In this document: positions 49,399 to 58,845 of the stretch, one piece after another
Layout of the letters: every line of letters starts with the position of its first letter
Position numbering within the stretch: the first letter of the stretch is position 1
NCBI RefSeq assembly: GCF_023517775.1
Contig: NZ_CP082904.1
Location: 558,001 to 622,000, forward strand
Source: Mixta hanseatica
GTDB taxonomy: Bacteria; Pseudomonadota; Gammaproteobacteria; Enterobacterales; Enterobacteriaceae
Direction of reading: 5' to 3'
DNA length: 64,000 nucleotides
The notes under the pieces: generated by a model
What the model was told of the DNA's origin: nothing
Database searches by the model: none
What the model saw: the letters and a program-made list of their open reading frames with translations, nothing else
Position numbers and translations under genes: made by a program

Positions 49399-49636
49399 TG
49401 CCAACCTCGATTCATTTGGCGCGTCAACCACGGCGCGCCCGCTATCAGCTAGTTGGGACTGCCCACCGTGGCCAGAGTTCCGAAACGCGCGCCATTCGCG
49501 GCCTGAAAGGCATTGAATGAGAATTGTCTGTAGTTTGAGGTGAAATTTTCGACACTTAGCGCACAGTACAGACAATTGAGGTTGCGCAGGTGACAGGTAA
49601 GGGTATAATCCACAACGTTTTCCGCATCCCTTCCGT

Positions 49637-49721
49637 GCCGGAGTGGCGAAATCGGTAGACGCAGTTGATTCAAAATCAACCGTAGAAATACGTGCCGGTT
49701 CGAGTCCGGCCTTCGGCACCA
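49637..49721 (+). tRNA. leuX: tRNA-Leu(CAA), leuX
   Basis: An 85-base tRNA folds with acceptor GCCGGAG/CTTCGGC, a D arm with AAATCGGTAGAC, anticodon loop TTCAAAA (anticodon CAA), a long class II variable arm and the T arm GGTTCGAGTCC, with CCA encoded. It closely matches E. coli leuX. It is a known integration site, and a P4-type integrase gene follows at once. Confidence 0.95.
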
Positions 49722-49921
49722 AAAGCATGTAAATGGACCTCAACTGAGGTCTTTTTTTATGTCTGAAATCCGCGCCACACAAGGCTTTCCACGATTTTCT
49801 CCTCAACTGAAGTCAACCTAACTCAACCCACATCAACAAGCTTGTGAGTATACTAATGAGTATATTTGCCGATTCGATATTGCTTGTATACTCACGAAAT
49901 ACCAATGGAAGGAGGACCATT

Positions 49922-51190
49922 ATGGCCCTAACGGATACTAAAGTTCGTTCTGCGAAACCTGAGGAGAAAGAGTATTCACTTGTTGACGGTGACGGCATGT
50001 TCTTACTTGTAAAACCTAACGGTTCCAAGTATTGGCGATTTCGTTTCCGTTTTGGCGGTAAACAGCATTTGATGGCGTTCGGTGTCTATCCTGAAATTTC
50101 ACTGGCGGATGCCAGGAAGAAAAGGGAAGAAGCCAGAAAGCTGGTAGCTGCTGGTATCGATCCTCGTGAGCATAAACGTGCTGTGAAAGAAGAGCAGGCG
50201 AAAGAGATTATTACTTTCGAGAAGGTTGCCAGAGAGTGGCTCAATACCAATCAGAAGTGGTCAGAAGATCATGCTAATCGCGTAAAAAAGAGCCTGGAGG
50301 ACAATATCTTCCCGGCAATTGGTACTCGCAATATTGCTGAACTGGGTACCCGCGATCTGTTAACTCCTATTAAAGCCGTAGAGACATCTGGACGTCTTGA
50401 GGTGGCTTCCCGCCTTCAACAGCGCACGACGGCTATCATGCGTTATGCAGTGCAAAGCGGGCTGATTGATTATAACCCAGCGCAGGAGATGGCTGGAGCC
50501 GTCGCATCTGGTAATCGACAACATCGCCCGGCGCTGGAATTAAAGCGCATCCCTGAGTTACTTGAGAAAATAGACGGCTATACCGGTAGGCCGCTAACCC
50601 GTTGGGCAACGGAACTCACTCTGCTTATCTTTATTCGTTCCAGTGAGCTGCGTTTTGCTCGCTGGTCAGAGATCGATTTTGAAACGTCAATGTGGACCAT
50701 CCCGCCCGAGCGAGAGCCTATTCCCGGCGTGAAACATTCTCAGCGGGGATCAAAGATGCGTACACCTCATCTAGTGCCGCTTTCAAAGCAGGCGCTGGCG
50801 ATCCTAAAGCAGATAAAACAGTTTTGTGGGGAACACAAGTTGATTTTCATTGGCGATCACGATCCGCGTAAGCCTATGAGTGAGAACACGGTGAACAGTG
50901 CATTGCGGGTGATGGGCTATGACACCAAAGTTGAGGTTTGCGGTCACGGTTTCCGCACAATGGCCTGTAGTTCGTTAATTGAGTCAGGGCTATGGTCGAA
51001 GGATGCGGTGGAGCGGCAGATGAGCCATATGGAACGCAATTCGGTACGGGCGGCGTATATCCATAAAGCGGAACATCTGGATGAGCGCAAGCTGATGTTG
51101 CAGTGGTGGGCGGATTTTCTGGATGCGAACCGGGAGAAGGGGATTACGCCGTTTGACTATGCGAAGAACAATCGAGGTAATGGCGCATGA
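49922..51190 (+). CDS. P4-type tyrosine recombinase/integrase
   Basis: The 422-residue product has an N-terminal DUF4102-type arm-binding domain (TDTKVRSAKPEEKEYSLVDG), a SAM-like core-binding domain, and the catalytic domain with RSSELRFARW, the HGFR pair and the nucleophile Tyr in AAYIHKAEHLDERK. ATG 49922 follows AAGGAGG. It is placed 200 bases after leuX and oriented away from it, as in islands integrated at the tRNA 3' end. It is intact, but the rest of the island seems cut by IS1. Confidence 0.93.
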   Translation: MALTDTKVRSAKPEEKEYSLVDGDGMFLLVKPNGSKYWRFRFRFGGKQHLMAFGVYPEISLADARKKREEARKLVAAGIDPREHKRAVKEEQAKEIITFEKVAREWLNTNQKWSEDHANRVKKSLEDNIFPAIGTRNIAELGTRDLLTPIKAVETSGRLEVASRLQQRTTAIMRYAVQSGLIDYNPAQEMAGAVASGNRQHRPALELKRIPELLEKIDGYTGRPLTRWATELTLLIFIRSSELRFARWSEIDFETSMWTIPPEREPIPGVKHSQRGSKMRTPHLVPLSKQALAILKQIKQFCGEHKLIFIGDHDPRKPMSENTVNSALRVMGYDTKVEVCGHGFRTMACSSLIESGLWSKDAVERQMSHMERNSVRAAYIHKAEHLDERKLMLQWWADFLDANREKGITPFDYAKNNRGNGA

Positions 51191-51328
51191 GTTGTTTATC
51201 ATACATGTAAAATTAAAACCACTTGTCCTGCCTTATAGGGGGGACTGGTTGGCTATTTTTTCTAGAAGTAATGGGTGATGCTGCCAACTTACTGATTTAG
51301 TGTATGATGGTGTTTTTGAGGTGCTCCA

Positions 51329-51604
51329 GTGGCTTCTGTTTCTATCAGCTGTCCCTCCTGTTCAGCTACTGACGGGGTGGTGCGTAACGGCAAAAGCACC
51401 GCCGGACATCAGCGCTATCTCTGCTCTCACTGCCGTAAAACATGGCAACTGCAGTTCACTTACACCGCTTCTCAACCCGGTACGCACCAGAAAATCATTG
51501 ATATGGCCATGAATGGCGTTGGATGCCGGGCAACTGCCCGCATTATGGGCGTTGGCCTCAACACGATTTTACGTCACTTAAAAAACTCAGGCCGCAGTCG
51601 GTAA
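51329..51604 (+). CDS. insA: IS1 InsA protein
   Basis: The 91-residue InsA starts at GTG and has an N-terminal zinc finger ([10 protein letters not shown] with CSHC) and a helix-turn-helix. It represses IS1 and is fused to InsB by -1 frameshifting at AAAAAAC (51580-51586) to form the InsAB transposase. Confidence 0.95.
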
Positions 51605-52026
51605 CCTCGCGCATACAGCCGGGCAGTGACGTCATCGTCTGCGCGGAAATGGACGAACAGTGGGGCTATGTCGGGGCTAAATCGCGCCAGCGCTGGCTGT
51701 TTTACGCGTATGACAGGCTCCGGAAGACGGTTGTTGCGCACGTATTCGGTGAACGCACTATGGCGACGCTGGGGCGTCTTATGAGCCTGCTGTCACCCTT
51801 TGACGTGGTGATATGGATGACGGATGGCTGGCCGCTGTATGAATCCCGCCTGAAGGGAAAGCTGCACGTAATCAGCAAGCGATATACGCAGCGAATTGAG
51901 CGGCATAACCTGAATCTGAGGCAGCACCTGGCACGGCTGGGACGGAAGTCGCTGTCGTTCTCAAAATCGGTGGAGCTGCATGACAAAGTCATCGGGCATT
52001 ATCTGAACATAAAACACTATCAATAA
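51523..52026 (+). CDS. insB: IS1 InsB / transposase catalytic part
   Basis: The 167-residue frame overlaps insA and carries the DDE-like catalytic core ([37 protein letters not shown]). The active transposase is made only as InsAB by -1 frameshift on the A-run. The frame is intact, so the element looks competent. Confidence 0.95.
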
Positions 52027-52041
52027 GTTGGAGTCATTACC

Positions 52042-52377
52042 CCATCGGTAAAGCCCATCCCATTAACCTGAAATAAATAACGCACGCTAAGTAATTAAAC
52101 CCGTTGATTAGCACAAATCTAATTCTTTAAGAACATTCCCACCTAAACGCTATAAATAAGCACTTGATTATTCATTCCGAATTAAAGCAATAAACCAAAG
52201 CGTAAAATATATGAAAATAATATGAGGAAAGTCACCTTTTTACGTCTGTATATTTCCTTTTGTTACTGGCAGAAATAAAGCTTTTCTGCCAAACCTGATA
52301 TTCACACCGGCTCGCTCAGCGCGGTGCTTCATTTTTTCAAATTGAATTTTTTAAAAATCCTTATCTGAAAACCAATA
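52042..52377. other. AT-rich gap between IS1 and the autotransporter gene
   Basis: No gene is visible in about 336 bases. The composition is AT-rich and unlike the GC-rich autotransporter that follows. It probably contains that gene's promoter, but no single -35/-10 pair stands out. Confidence 0.4.
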
Positions 52378-55300
52378 ATGGACGGATCTGCAATGGCAAA
52401 TAAAAGCAGAAGGTTGGCGGTGCCTCAGCCTGCAATAGGGCCTGAGATGGGAAGTAAACGTGTGCGTTTAAGCGCGCTGGCGGTAGCGGTATGCCTGGGA
52501 TCGGTGGGCCAGGCGGCGGCGAACAACTATATCGAACAAGGCGTTGCCGGCGATCCGGCCAGCTGGCGCAGCAGCGAATACAACGCTGAATGGGGCCTGG
52601 GCGCCATCAATGCCGACAAAGCCTATGCCGCAGGCTACAGCGGCAAAGGCATCAAAATAGGTATCTTCGATCAGTCGGTCTATGCCAAACATCCGGAATT
52701 TGTCGGCAGCAACAAAGTCATCAACCTTGCAACCCATGGCATACGTGCCTACACCGACCCCTACATCCCGGTAAAAGCGGGTGATACCTTCGATTATAAC
52801 GGCACGCCAAGTCTGGATTCCGGTGGTGAACTGGGATCGCACGGCACCCACGTCGCCGGTATCGCCGCAGGCAGTCGCGACGGCGGAGTCATGCACGGCG
52901 TCGCCTGGGGCGCGCAGATCGTCAGCGCGGAAAACGGCGACCCCGGCCCGGAGGATGGCATCATCCTCGGGAACGATGGCGCAGTCTATAAAGCGGGCTG
53001 GGACGCGCTCAGGAAAAGCGGCGTACGCATCATCAACAACAGCTGGGGGATCGGCATCACCGATAAATTCGCCCTGGGCGGTAGCAATCCAGCTTATCCG
53101 CACTTCACCGTTAACGATGCGCAAAAACAGTTTGATCAAATCAAAACCATCCTCGGCACCGTACCCGGCGGCGCCTACCAGGGCGCGATTGACGACGCAC
53201 GCAGCGGCATCATCACCATCTTCTCCGCCGGTAACGACGACAACCTCAACAACCCTGATGCTATCGCCGGCCTGGCTTACTTCGTGCCGGACATCACACC
53301 AACCTGGCTCACCGTCGCCAGCGTCGCGCGCGATGCGGCATCCGCAAACAGCGTGCCTTACACCTTAAGCAGCTTCTCCTCCCGCTGCGGCTATACCGCC
53401 AGCTTCTGCGTCTCTGCGCCTGGCACGCGCGTTTACAGCTCGGTAATCGAAGGCACCAGTCTCGACAACCTCACCACCGGCTACGCCAACTACAGCGGCA
53501 CCTCTATGGCTTCACCGCACGTATCAGGCAGCGCGGCGGTATTAATGGAACGCTTCCCCTATATGACCGGCGCGCAGATCGCGCAGGTGCTAAAAACCAC
53601 CGCCATCGATATGGGCGAAGCGGGCATTGATGAACTCTACGGCTGGGGAATGATAGATCTCGGCAAAGCGATTAACGGACCGGGCATGTTCTACACCGTA
53701 GAAGATATCCCCGCAGCGCTGCGCGTGCCGGATCCGCAAGGCGTCGCCTATGGTCCGACACAGTTTGTCGCTAACATTCCCGGCATCGGCGCCACCGTGG
53801 ATGCCGACACCGCTTATAAACGTCTCTGTAATGACGTGCAGTGCGGTTTCGACATCTGGTCTAACGACATCTCCGGCCACGGCGGCCTGACCAAAGAGGG
53901 CGCAGGCTCGCTCTGGCTCACCGGCGCTAACACCTACACCGGGCCGACGCTGATTAACGCCGGTCTGCTGGCGGTTAACGGATCGCTCACCTCTGACGTC
54001 ACGGTACAGCAACGCGGCGTACTGGGCGGATCGGGCAGCATCGGCGCGTTAACCGTCGCCAGCGGCGGTACCGTCGCGCCAGGCAACTCTATCGGCACGC
54101 TCAACGTCAACGGCGACGTGACCTTTGAACTGGGATCGCGCTATGCGGTAGAAGTGGCGCCGGAAGGACGTAGCGACCGCATCGCCAGCACCGGCGCTAT
54201 CGCCATTAACGGCGGCGAAGTTACCCTCTCGCTGGAAAACAGCAACAACCTGCTTAGCCAAAGTGAAATACAAACCCTGACGGGACGCTACAGCATCCTG
54301 ACGGCAGAACAGGGCATTAACGGTCAGTTCGATAGCCTGCTGCCGAGCTACGCATTTTTAGGCGCCTCGTTCAACTACCAGGCGAACCAGCTCACGCTGG
54401 CCGTAGGACGTAACGACGCCACCTTCGCCAGCGTGGCGGAAACCGCCAACGAGCGCGCGGTCGCGCAGGCGGCGGAAGCGTTGGGCGCTGGCAATCCGGT
54501 CTATGAAAGCCTGTTGCTGAGCGGGTCGGCGGCTGAAGCGCGTCAGGCGTTCCGTCAGCTCTCCGGCCAGGTTCATGCCGATATCGCCTCGGCACAGGTC
54601 AACGACAGCCGCTATCTGCGCGATACGCTCAACGATCGCCTGCGCCAGGCGGAAGGGCTGGCGGGATCAAGCGATATCAAAGCGGATGAGGGCGGCGCAT
54701 GGGCGAAACTGCTGGGCGCGTGGGATCACGCTTCCGGCGATGCCAGCGCCACCGGCTATCAGGCTTCCACCTACGGCGTGCTGCTGGGGCTGGATTCCGC
54801 CTGGGAGAACGATGCGCGCATGGGCGTGGCGACGGGCTACACCCGCACCTCGCTGGACGGCGGCTACGGCGCTAACGCGGACAGCGATAACTACCATCTG
54901 GGCGTCTACGGCGGCAAACAGTATGGCGCGCTGGCGCTGCGTGCCGGCGCTGGCTACACCTGGCATCGTTTCGATACCTCGCGATCCGTCAGCTACGGCA
55001 GCCAGTACGACCGGGCTAACGCGCAGTACAGCGCGCGTACCGAACAGTTTTTCGCCGAAGCGGGTTACAGCATCCCGGTCGGGCTGGTTAATCTCGAACC
55101 GTTCGCCAACCTCTCTTATGTTAACTTCCAGAACAACCGTATCGCCGAGCAGGGCGGCGCGGCGGCGCTGCATGGCGACAAGCAGCACACCGATGCGACG
55201 CTCTCTACGCTGGGACTGCGTTCCGATCTGCAATGGGAGGTTAACGGCGGCACCGCCGTCGCGCTGCGCGGTGAACTGGGCTGGCAGCACCAGTACGGCG

Positions 55301-55512
55301 AACTGGATCGCGGAACCGGGTTGAAATTCAACGGCAGCAACACGCCGTTTGTAGTGAACAGCGTCTCCGCTTCGCGCGACGGCGCCGTGATCAAAGCCAG
55401 CGCCGAGGTGGCGTTAAACAGTAACTCTCATCTGTCGCTGGGCTACAGCGGCCTGTTATCGGAAAACCATCAGGATAACAGCGTCAACGCAGGCTTCAGC
55501 TGGAACTTTTAA
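52378..55512 (+). CDS. Subtilisin-type (S8) serine protease autotransporter
   Basis: The 1044-residue type Va autotransporter has an extended signal region (MGSKRVRLSALAVAVCLGS from residue 24) and an S8 protease domain with the catalytic triad Asp98 (KIGIFDQSV), His158 (GSHGTHVAG) and Ser376 (GTSMASPH). A beta-helix passenger stem with an autotransporter repeat (LTGANTYTGPTLINAGLL) and a 12-strand C-terminal barrel ending NAGFSWNF follow. Starts at 52393 and 52447 are also possible. Close relatives process surface proteins or act in adhesion and virulence. A terminator follows. Confidence 0.93.
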   Translation: MDGSAMANKSRRLAVPQPAIGPEMGSKRVRLSALAVAVCLGSVGQAAANNYIEQGVAGDPASWRSSEYNAEWGLGAINADKAYAAGYSGKGIKIGIFDQSVYAKHPEFVGSNKVINLATHGIRAYTDPYIPVKAGDTFDYNGTPSLDSGGELGSHGTHVAGIAAGSRDGGVMHGVAWGAQIVSAENGDPGPEDGIILGNDGAVYKAGWDALRKSGVRIINNSWGIGITDKFALGGSNPAYPHFTVNDAQKQFDQIKTILGTVPGGAYQGAIDDARSGIITIFSAGNDDNLNNPDAIAGLAYFVPDITPTWLTVASVARDAASANSVPYTLSSFSSRCGYTASFCVSAPGTRVYSSVIEGTSLDNLTTGYANYSGTSMASPHVSGSAAVLMERFPYMTGAQIAQVLKTTAIDMGEAGIDELYGWGMIDLGKAINGPGMFYTVEDIPAALRVPDPQGVAYGPTQFVANIPGIGATVDADTAYKRLCNDVQCGFDIWSNDISGHGGLTKEGAGSLWLTGANTYTGPTLINAGLLAVNGSLTSDVTVQQRGVLGGSGSIGALTVASGGTVAPGNSIGTLNVNGDVTFELGSRYAVEVAPEGRSDRIASTGAIAINGGEVTLSLENSNNLLSQSEIQTLTGRYSILTAEQGINGQFDSLLPSYAFLGASFNYQANQLTLAVGRNDATFASVAETANERAVAQAAEALGAGNPVYESLLLSGSAAEARQAFRQLSGQVHADIASAQVNDSRYLRDTLNDRLRQAEGLAGSSDIKADEGGAWAKLLGAWDHASGDASATGYQASTYGVLLGLDSAWENDARMGVATGYTRTSLDGGYGANADSDNYHLGVYGGKQYGALALRAGAGYTWHRFDTSRSVSYGSQYDRANAQYSARTEQFFAEAGYSIPVGLVNLEPFANLSYVNFQNNRIAEQGGAAALHGDKQHTDATLSTLGLRSDLQWEVNGGTAVALRGELGWQHQYGELDRGTGLKFNGSNTPFVVNSVSASRDGAVIKASAEVALNSNSHLSLGYSGLLSENHQDNSVNAGFSWNF

Positions 55513-55521
55513 GCTATAACC

Positions 55522-55547
55522 AACGGGGCCATTAGCGGCCCCGTTTT
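55522..55547 (+). terminator. Intrinsic terminator of the autotransporter gene
   Basis: AACGGGGCC (55522-55530) pairs perfectly with GGCCCCGTT (55537-55545), and the T-run continues to 55547. Confidence 0.88.
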
Positions 55548-55711
55548 CCACGATGTTATTTTCTGAAAAGTAGCTTTGGGTTTGATCTTACACGATGCGC
55601 CATCGTCCTGTGTACAGATGACAAATGTCGTTCTGGTAGTATAAGAAGGAGATCGTCAGCAACTGCTTGAATTTAAATTAATTAGTGGCAGGCAATGATC
55701 CGCATCTAGCG

Positions 55712-56938
55712 CTATTGTGATAATGTCGGTTTTTTTTGTTGGTTCCCGTCTGAATTCAGCTGAAAAAGGCCGTATAAAGCCAAAGGTAAAGCAGCCAAAA
55801 CTAATATTGATGAACATTGGAAAATTAAGCTGATACCCTCCTTTTCAATAAAGAAACCGTATGTTACATACGATAAGCTAATCAAAGCAGAACTAAGAAA
55901 GCTATTTACAGAAATACAAGAGGCACGGATGAGTGAGGGATAATGATTATTAACATAATCCATATATATCATATCGACAAATGAGGGCAGACAAAGTGTT
56001 GAATAAAACATAAAAATCATAAAATCACCTGATACAGGTAATAAAAATATTGAGGCTGACAGAATCAACCAGGTGATAATTACCAGGTGGGTAAACTTGA
56101 TTTTTTTAGAGATAAAATCCGAAAAATCATAGAGTGCTGCATTCGTTAATTCAATGGCAGCATAGGCGAGGCCGATAGCTGAAAGCGAAAAATCAGCGGT
56201 ATTAAGTAAAGCTTGCCCATAAATATAAGTGGGGGTTAGCACCGCCTCATAGATCGCAAAGCCCAAAAACAGAGGCAGAAGGCTTAGGCCTTTTTTCGAC
56301 AGGAAAAAATGCCGAACAGAATTTTTTTCTGTGAGGGAGATATCGTCACGTTGATCTAAAGAAATTTCGCTTGGTTTAGCTTCAGTGAGAAAGCATGTAA
56401 GCAGTAGTCCAACAACTTTTGTAAAAATAAACACCAGAAATAAAAACTGCCAGGAGGTCTCATCTTTTAACCAACCACCTAAGGCCATAGAGGCAGAAAT
56501 AGCAAGCGCACTTATTGCTTTTTCACGGGAGTTTATCTTTATAAAACTCTTTTCAGATCCATTTGCTTTTAAATAATCATAGAGTAATGCCTGATCGGAA
56601 CCTGATTGAAGGCTAAAAGCTAGGCCGTTAAGAATAAACATAATCAAAAAAGGCGTAAAGGTACTGAATAATAGATATCCTAAACCATACAGTATCATAA
56701 AAATAAAACTGCAAATAAGAGCCAATTTACGACCATACTTATCAGCTAAAAAACCAGAGGGTAGCTCGCCCATCATCATAGCAATAAATAGTGAAGTTTG
56801 TAAAAATCCTGTCTCCGTATTATTTATGCCGATGCTAAGGATATAGATAATAAAAACCCCTCTTTTAACATCACTATTCAATAATGACATGGCTGAATAA
56901 TAAATCCAAAAAAAATTCAGGTTGGAGTTTAGTTTCAT
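55712..56938 (-). CDS. MFS transporter, probable exporter of the peptide cluster
   Basis: The 408-residue protein has twelve predicted membrane segments and the MFS loop 2-3 motif in GELPSGFLADKYGRKLAL. Its start overlaps the ThiF-like gene stop by four bases, so it is the last gene of the coupled operon. Microcin C clusters use an MFS pump, MccC, for export and self-immunity, and this protein probably plays the same part. The gene is visibly AT-rich compared with flanking DNA. Confidence 0.8.
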   Translation of the reverse strand: MKLNSNLNFFWIYYSAMSLLNSDVKRGVFIIYILSIGINNTETGFLQTSLFIAMMMGELPSGFLADKYGRKLALICSFIFMILYGLGYLLFSTFTPFLIMFILNGLAFSLQSGSDQALLYDYLKANGSEKSFIKINSREKAISALAISASMALGGWLKDETSWQFLFLVFIFTKVVGLLLTCFLTEAKPSEISLDQRDDISLTEKNSVRHFFLSKKGLSLLPLFLGFAIYEAVLTPTYIYGQALLNTADFSLSAIGLAYAAIELTNAALYDFSDFISKKIKFTHLVIITWLILSASIFLLPVSGDFMIFMFYSTLCLPSFVDMIYMDYVNNHYPSLIRASCISVNSFLSSALISLSYVTYGFFIEKEGISLIFQCSSILVLAALPLALYGLFQLNSDGNQQKKPTLSQ

Positions 56939-57738
56939 TTTATAATATACCCCATTGTGGTTTCCAGCACTGGAAAATTAAAATTTAAACATCTGTTAAT
57001 GACGTTGCATCGCTTTCGAGCGATGAAGAATTTCATTACCTCCAGAGCTATCATATTGGCAATAATCGCGTTTGTCGCGCCGTTGGAAGGGAAGCTTAAT
57101 GCCCAGTATTTATTTACAATAAGCGGATGGACGAGCTGACAAGCTTTTTTATACTTCATGGCTGCATCAGCCCCCAACAAAAGTGGACCAATAGTACCAT
57201 TCATGAATCCAACCGCACCGTATAAAACGGGAATGCCGGTTTTAATACTAAAATCAGAGCAGATTAAATGGATAGAATGTGCCGGAGTATCAGCACAACA
57301 CAATAGTAAATTTGCATTATTGCAAAGAGCTAATAACGTGTCGACGCTTTGTATATTTTGATTAAACGCTTTTATCTTGTTGGTTTTATAGTCGGTGTGT
57401 AATAATTTTTTTAATTTCTCAATTTTTAATTTACCAATATCGGCACGATGATAAGTAAACTGGCGATTTAAATTATCTTCTTCTATTTTATCAAAGTCTA
57501 ACAAGAGAAAATTTTCAATTCCAGACGCCGCAAGCGATTGACATGCCAGAGAACCAATACCGCCGCATCCTAAAATTGCAATATTTAAATCCTTATATTC
57601 ATCCCACTTAATATTTCCATCTGTTAAGTACGAGAACCACTTATATTGGGAATTTTCAAGGGGATTGGCAGGATGATTTTCATCATATATTACTAACCCG
57701 TTGTTTTGTAGTTGTGAAAACAACTCACATCCCATCAT
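56935..57738 (-). CDS. ThiF/MoeB/MccB-like E1 adenylating enzyme
   Basis: The 267-residue protein has the E1-type ATP-binding loop (ILGCGGIG, residues 55-62), LLLDFDKIEEDNLNRQF with the conserved Asp and Arg of the adenylation site, and LLCCADTPAH. The zinc-binding CxxC pairs of MoeB/ThiF were not seen. MccB, a relative, adenylates the C-terminus of a small peptide. The gene starts inside the stop of the 62-residue ORF, at an A7 run; a -1 shift there would fuse them into about 330 residues, near MccB size. Confidence 0.75.
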   Translation of the reverse strand: MMGCELFSQLQNNGLVIYDENHPANPLENSQYKWFSYLTDGNIKWDEYKDLNIAILGCGGIGSLACQSLAASGIENFLLLDFDKIEEDNLNRQFTYHRADIGKLKIEKLKKLLHTDYKTNKIKAFNQNIQSVDTLLALCNNANLLLCCADTPAHSIHLICSDFSIKTGIPVLYGAVGFMNGTIGPLLLGADAAMKYKKACQLVHPLIVNKYWALSFPSNGATNAIIANMIALEVMKFFIARKRCNVINRCLNFNFPVLETTMGYIIK

Positions 57739-57923
57739 TTTTTTAAATCAACATGACTTTCTCTGGCATGCTTTAAGTTTAATATTAGCGGCTCTGCTAT
57801 TTTTCCTAAATTGATGCGTAACTCTTCTGTTGTCAAAAAACAATCACCATCTATCACTTTTAAATCACAATCCGTTCTGAGCCTCATTTTCTGTTTTACT
57901 GAAATGATACGAAGGGATCTCAC
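57735..57923 (-). CDS. Small protein, possible recognition-element part of the ThiF-like enzyme
   Basis: From GTG 57923, overlapping the upstream stop (GTGA), the frame gives 62 residues. The segment LRTDCDLKVIDGDCFLTTEEL looks like the strands of a PqqD/RRE-type winged helix, with the first helix of the ThiF-like protein (MMGCELFSQLQNNGLVIYD) as a plausible continuation. It ends on TTA AAA AAA TGA, a canonical -1 slippery heptamer at the overlap with the next gene. The recognition role is inference; the overlap is seen directly. An upstream start at 57968 is possible. Confidence 0.5.
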   Translation of the reverse strand: MRSLRIISVKQKMRLRTDCDLKVIDGDCFLTTEELRINLGKIAEPLILNLKHARESHVDLKK

Positions 57924-58570
57924 CCAGATAAAAAAAGAGCAAGTGGCAATATATTTTCTGCAAACCACTTTTTCTTTTCAATGAACGCATTATCAGCGTT
58001 GAGTGTGTTCAATAAATTTTTAACAATCCTGATATTTGCCGTAATCACAGGTGAGAAAAGAAAATTATAGTATTGCTCCCATTCACCAGAAATAAATCCA
58101 TTAATAATTAACAGGCTTATGTCACTTTTTAATGTTGGATGATAATAGTTATCTTCTAATATTTTGTATTTTATATTGTATTTATCAAGAACGTGACCAA
58201 GCGTGTAAATAATAGTCGCGTTTGGATGGAAATCATTATAACTGATAGTAAGATGGGTATTTTTAAAATAATTTATCAACAGATCAATATCCGGGGGGAG
58301 GGAAACAATACAGCATAAATCCTTAATGTTTTTTTCCCATCTGATCGAGTGCGTTACTGCGTGTAACTCTTTATGAAAAAGGGCGCATAGCGACTGCCTT
58401 ATTTTTAAATTATCATTTAACGCTAGCCGGTTTTTAAATAATAAATAACTATGTAAAGAAGAACGACGTAAAACCGAGTGATAACCTGCAGGAGCCTCTT
58501 TCATACACGGAGTTGCGGTATCTGCAGTTTGCTGTAAGTAACCTGTTTTGCTCAAATAATAATTGTCCAA
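57920..58570 (-). CDS. SBP_bac_5/SgrR-like domain protein, C-terminal part
   Basis: The listed start is a TTG, but the same frame is open upstream to 58858 without a good start codon. It includes PIEPLEILLRSILFTPKLSP, AGEYSLYQKENFWLAVG and NKLLRFVIIRDP. With SYLLFKNRLALNDNLKIRQ and LCALFHKELHAV it follows the pattern of family 5 solute-binding proteins or the SgrR C-terminal domain. It looks like the continuation of the 58846-59106 ORF after a -1 shift. There is no signal peptide, so it would be cytoplasmic. The role in the cluster is unknown. Confidence 0.55.
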   Translation of the reverse strand: MDNYYLSKTGYLQQTADTATPCMKEAPAGYHSVLRRSSLHSYLLFKNRLALNDNLKIRQSLCALFHKELHAVTHSIRWEKNIKDLCCIVSLPPDIDLLINYFKNTHLTISYNDFHPNATIIYTLGHVLDKYNIKYKILEDNYYHPTLKSDISLLIINGFISGEWEQYYNFLFSPVITANIRIVKNLLNTLNADNAFIEKKKWFAENILPLALFLSG

Positions 58571-58845
58571 TGGATCCCTAATAATGACAAAACGAAGAAG
58601 TTTATTCTCGTTTTTTATAGCATCGTTTTTCCCTACTGCCAGCCAGAAATTTTCTTTCTGATATAGACTATATTCTCCAGCTGCTTCACTGGATTCTGGT
58701 GATAGCTTTGGGGTAAATAATATGCTGCGCAGCAGTATTTCTAATGGCTCAATGGGACATTGTGCAATAAATAATAAGCTGTTCTTTTTTGTTTTTATTT
58801 TTACAAAGTTTAATAGGGAAAATTTCAGCAGAGGGTGATATTTTT

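Larger units (their letters stand above)
51274..52041 (+). mobile_element. IS1 family insertion sequence, complete (768 bp)
   Basis: The left end GGTGATGCTGCCAACTTACT and the right end CAATAAGTTGGAGTCATTACC (last base 52041) define exactly 768 bases, the standard IS1 size, with insA and insB inside. The flanks are GAAGTAATG on the left and CCATCGGTA on the right, so there is no 8-9 bp target duplication. That suggests an IS1-mediated deletion or rearrangement after insertion. Confidence 0.97.

Noticed and set aside
49399..49806. N-terminal extension of the yjjA frame by 136 codons
   Set aside because: It reads through the leuX tRNA gene on the opposite strand and lies ahead of a clear signal peptide with its own GAGG site.
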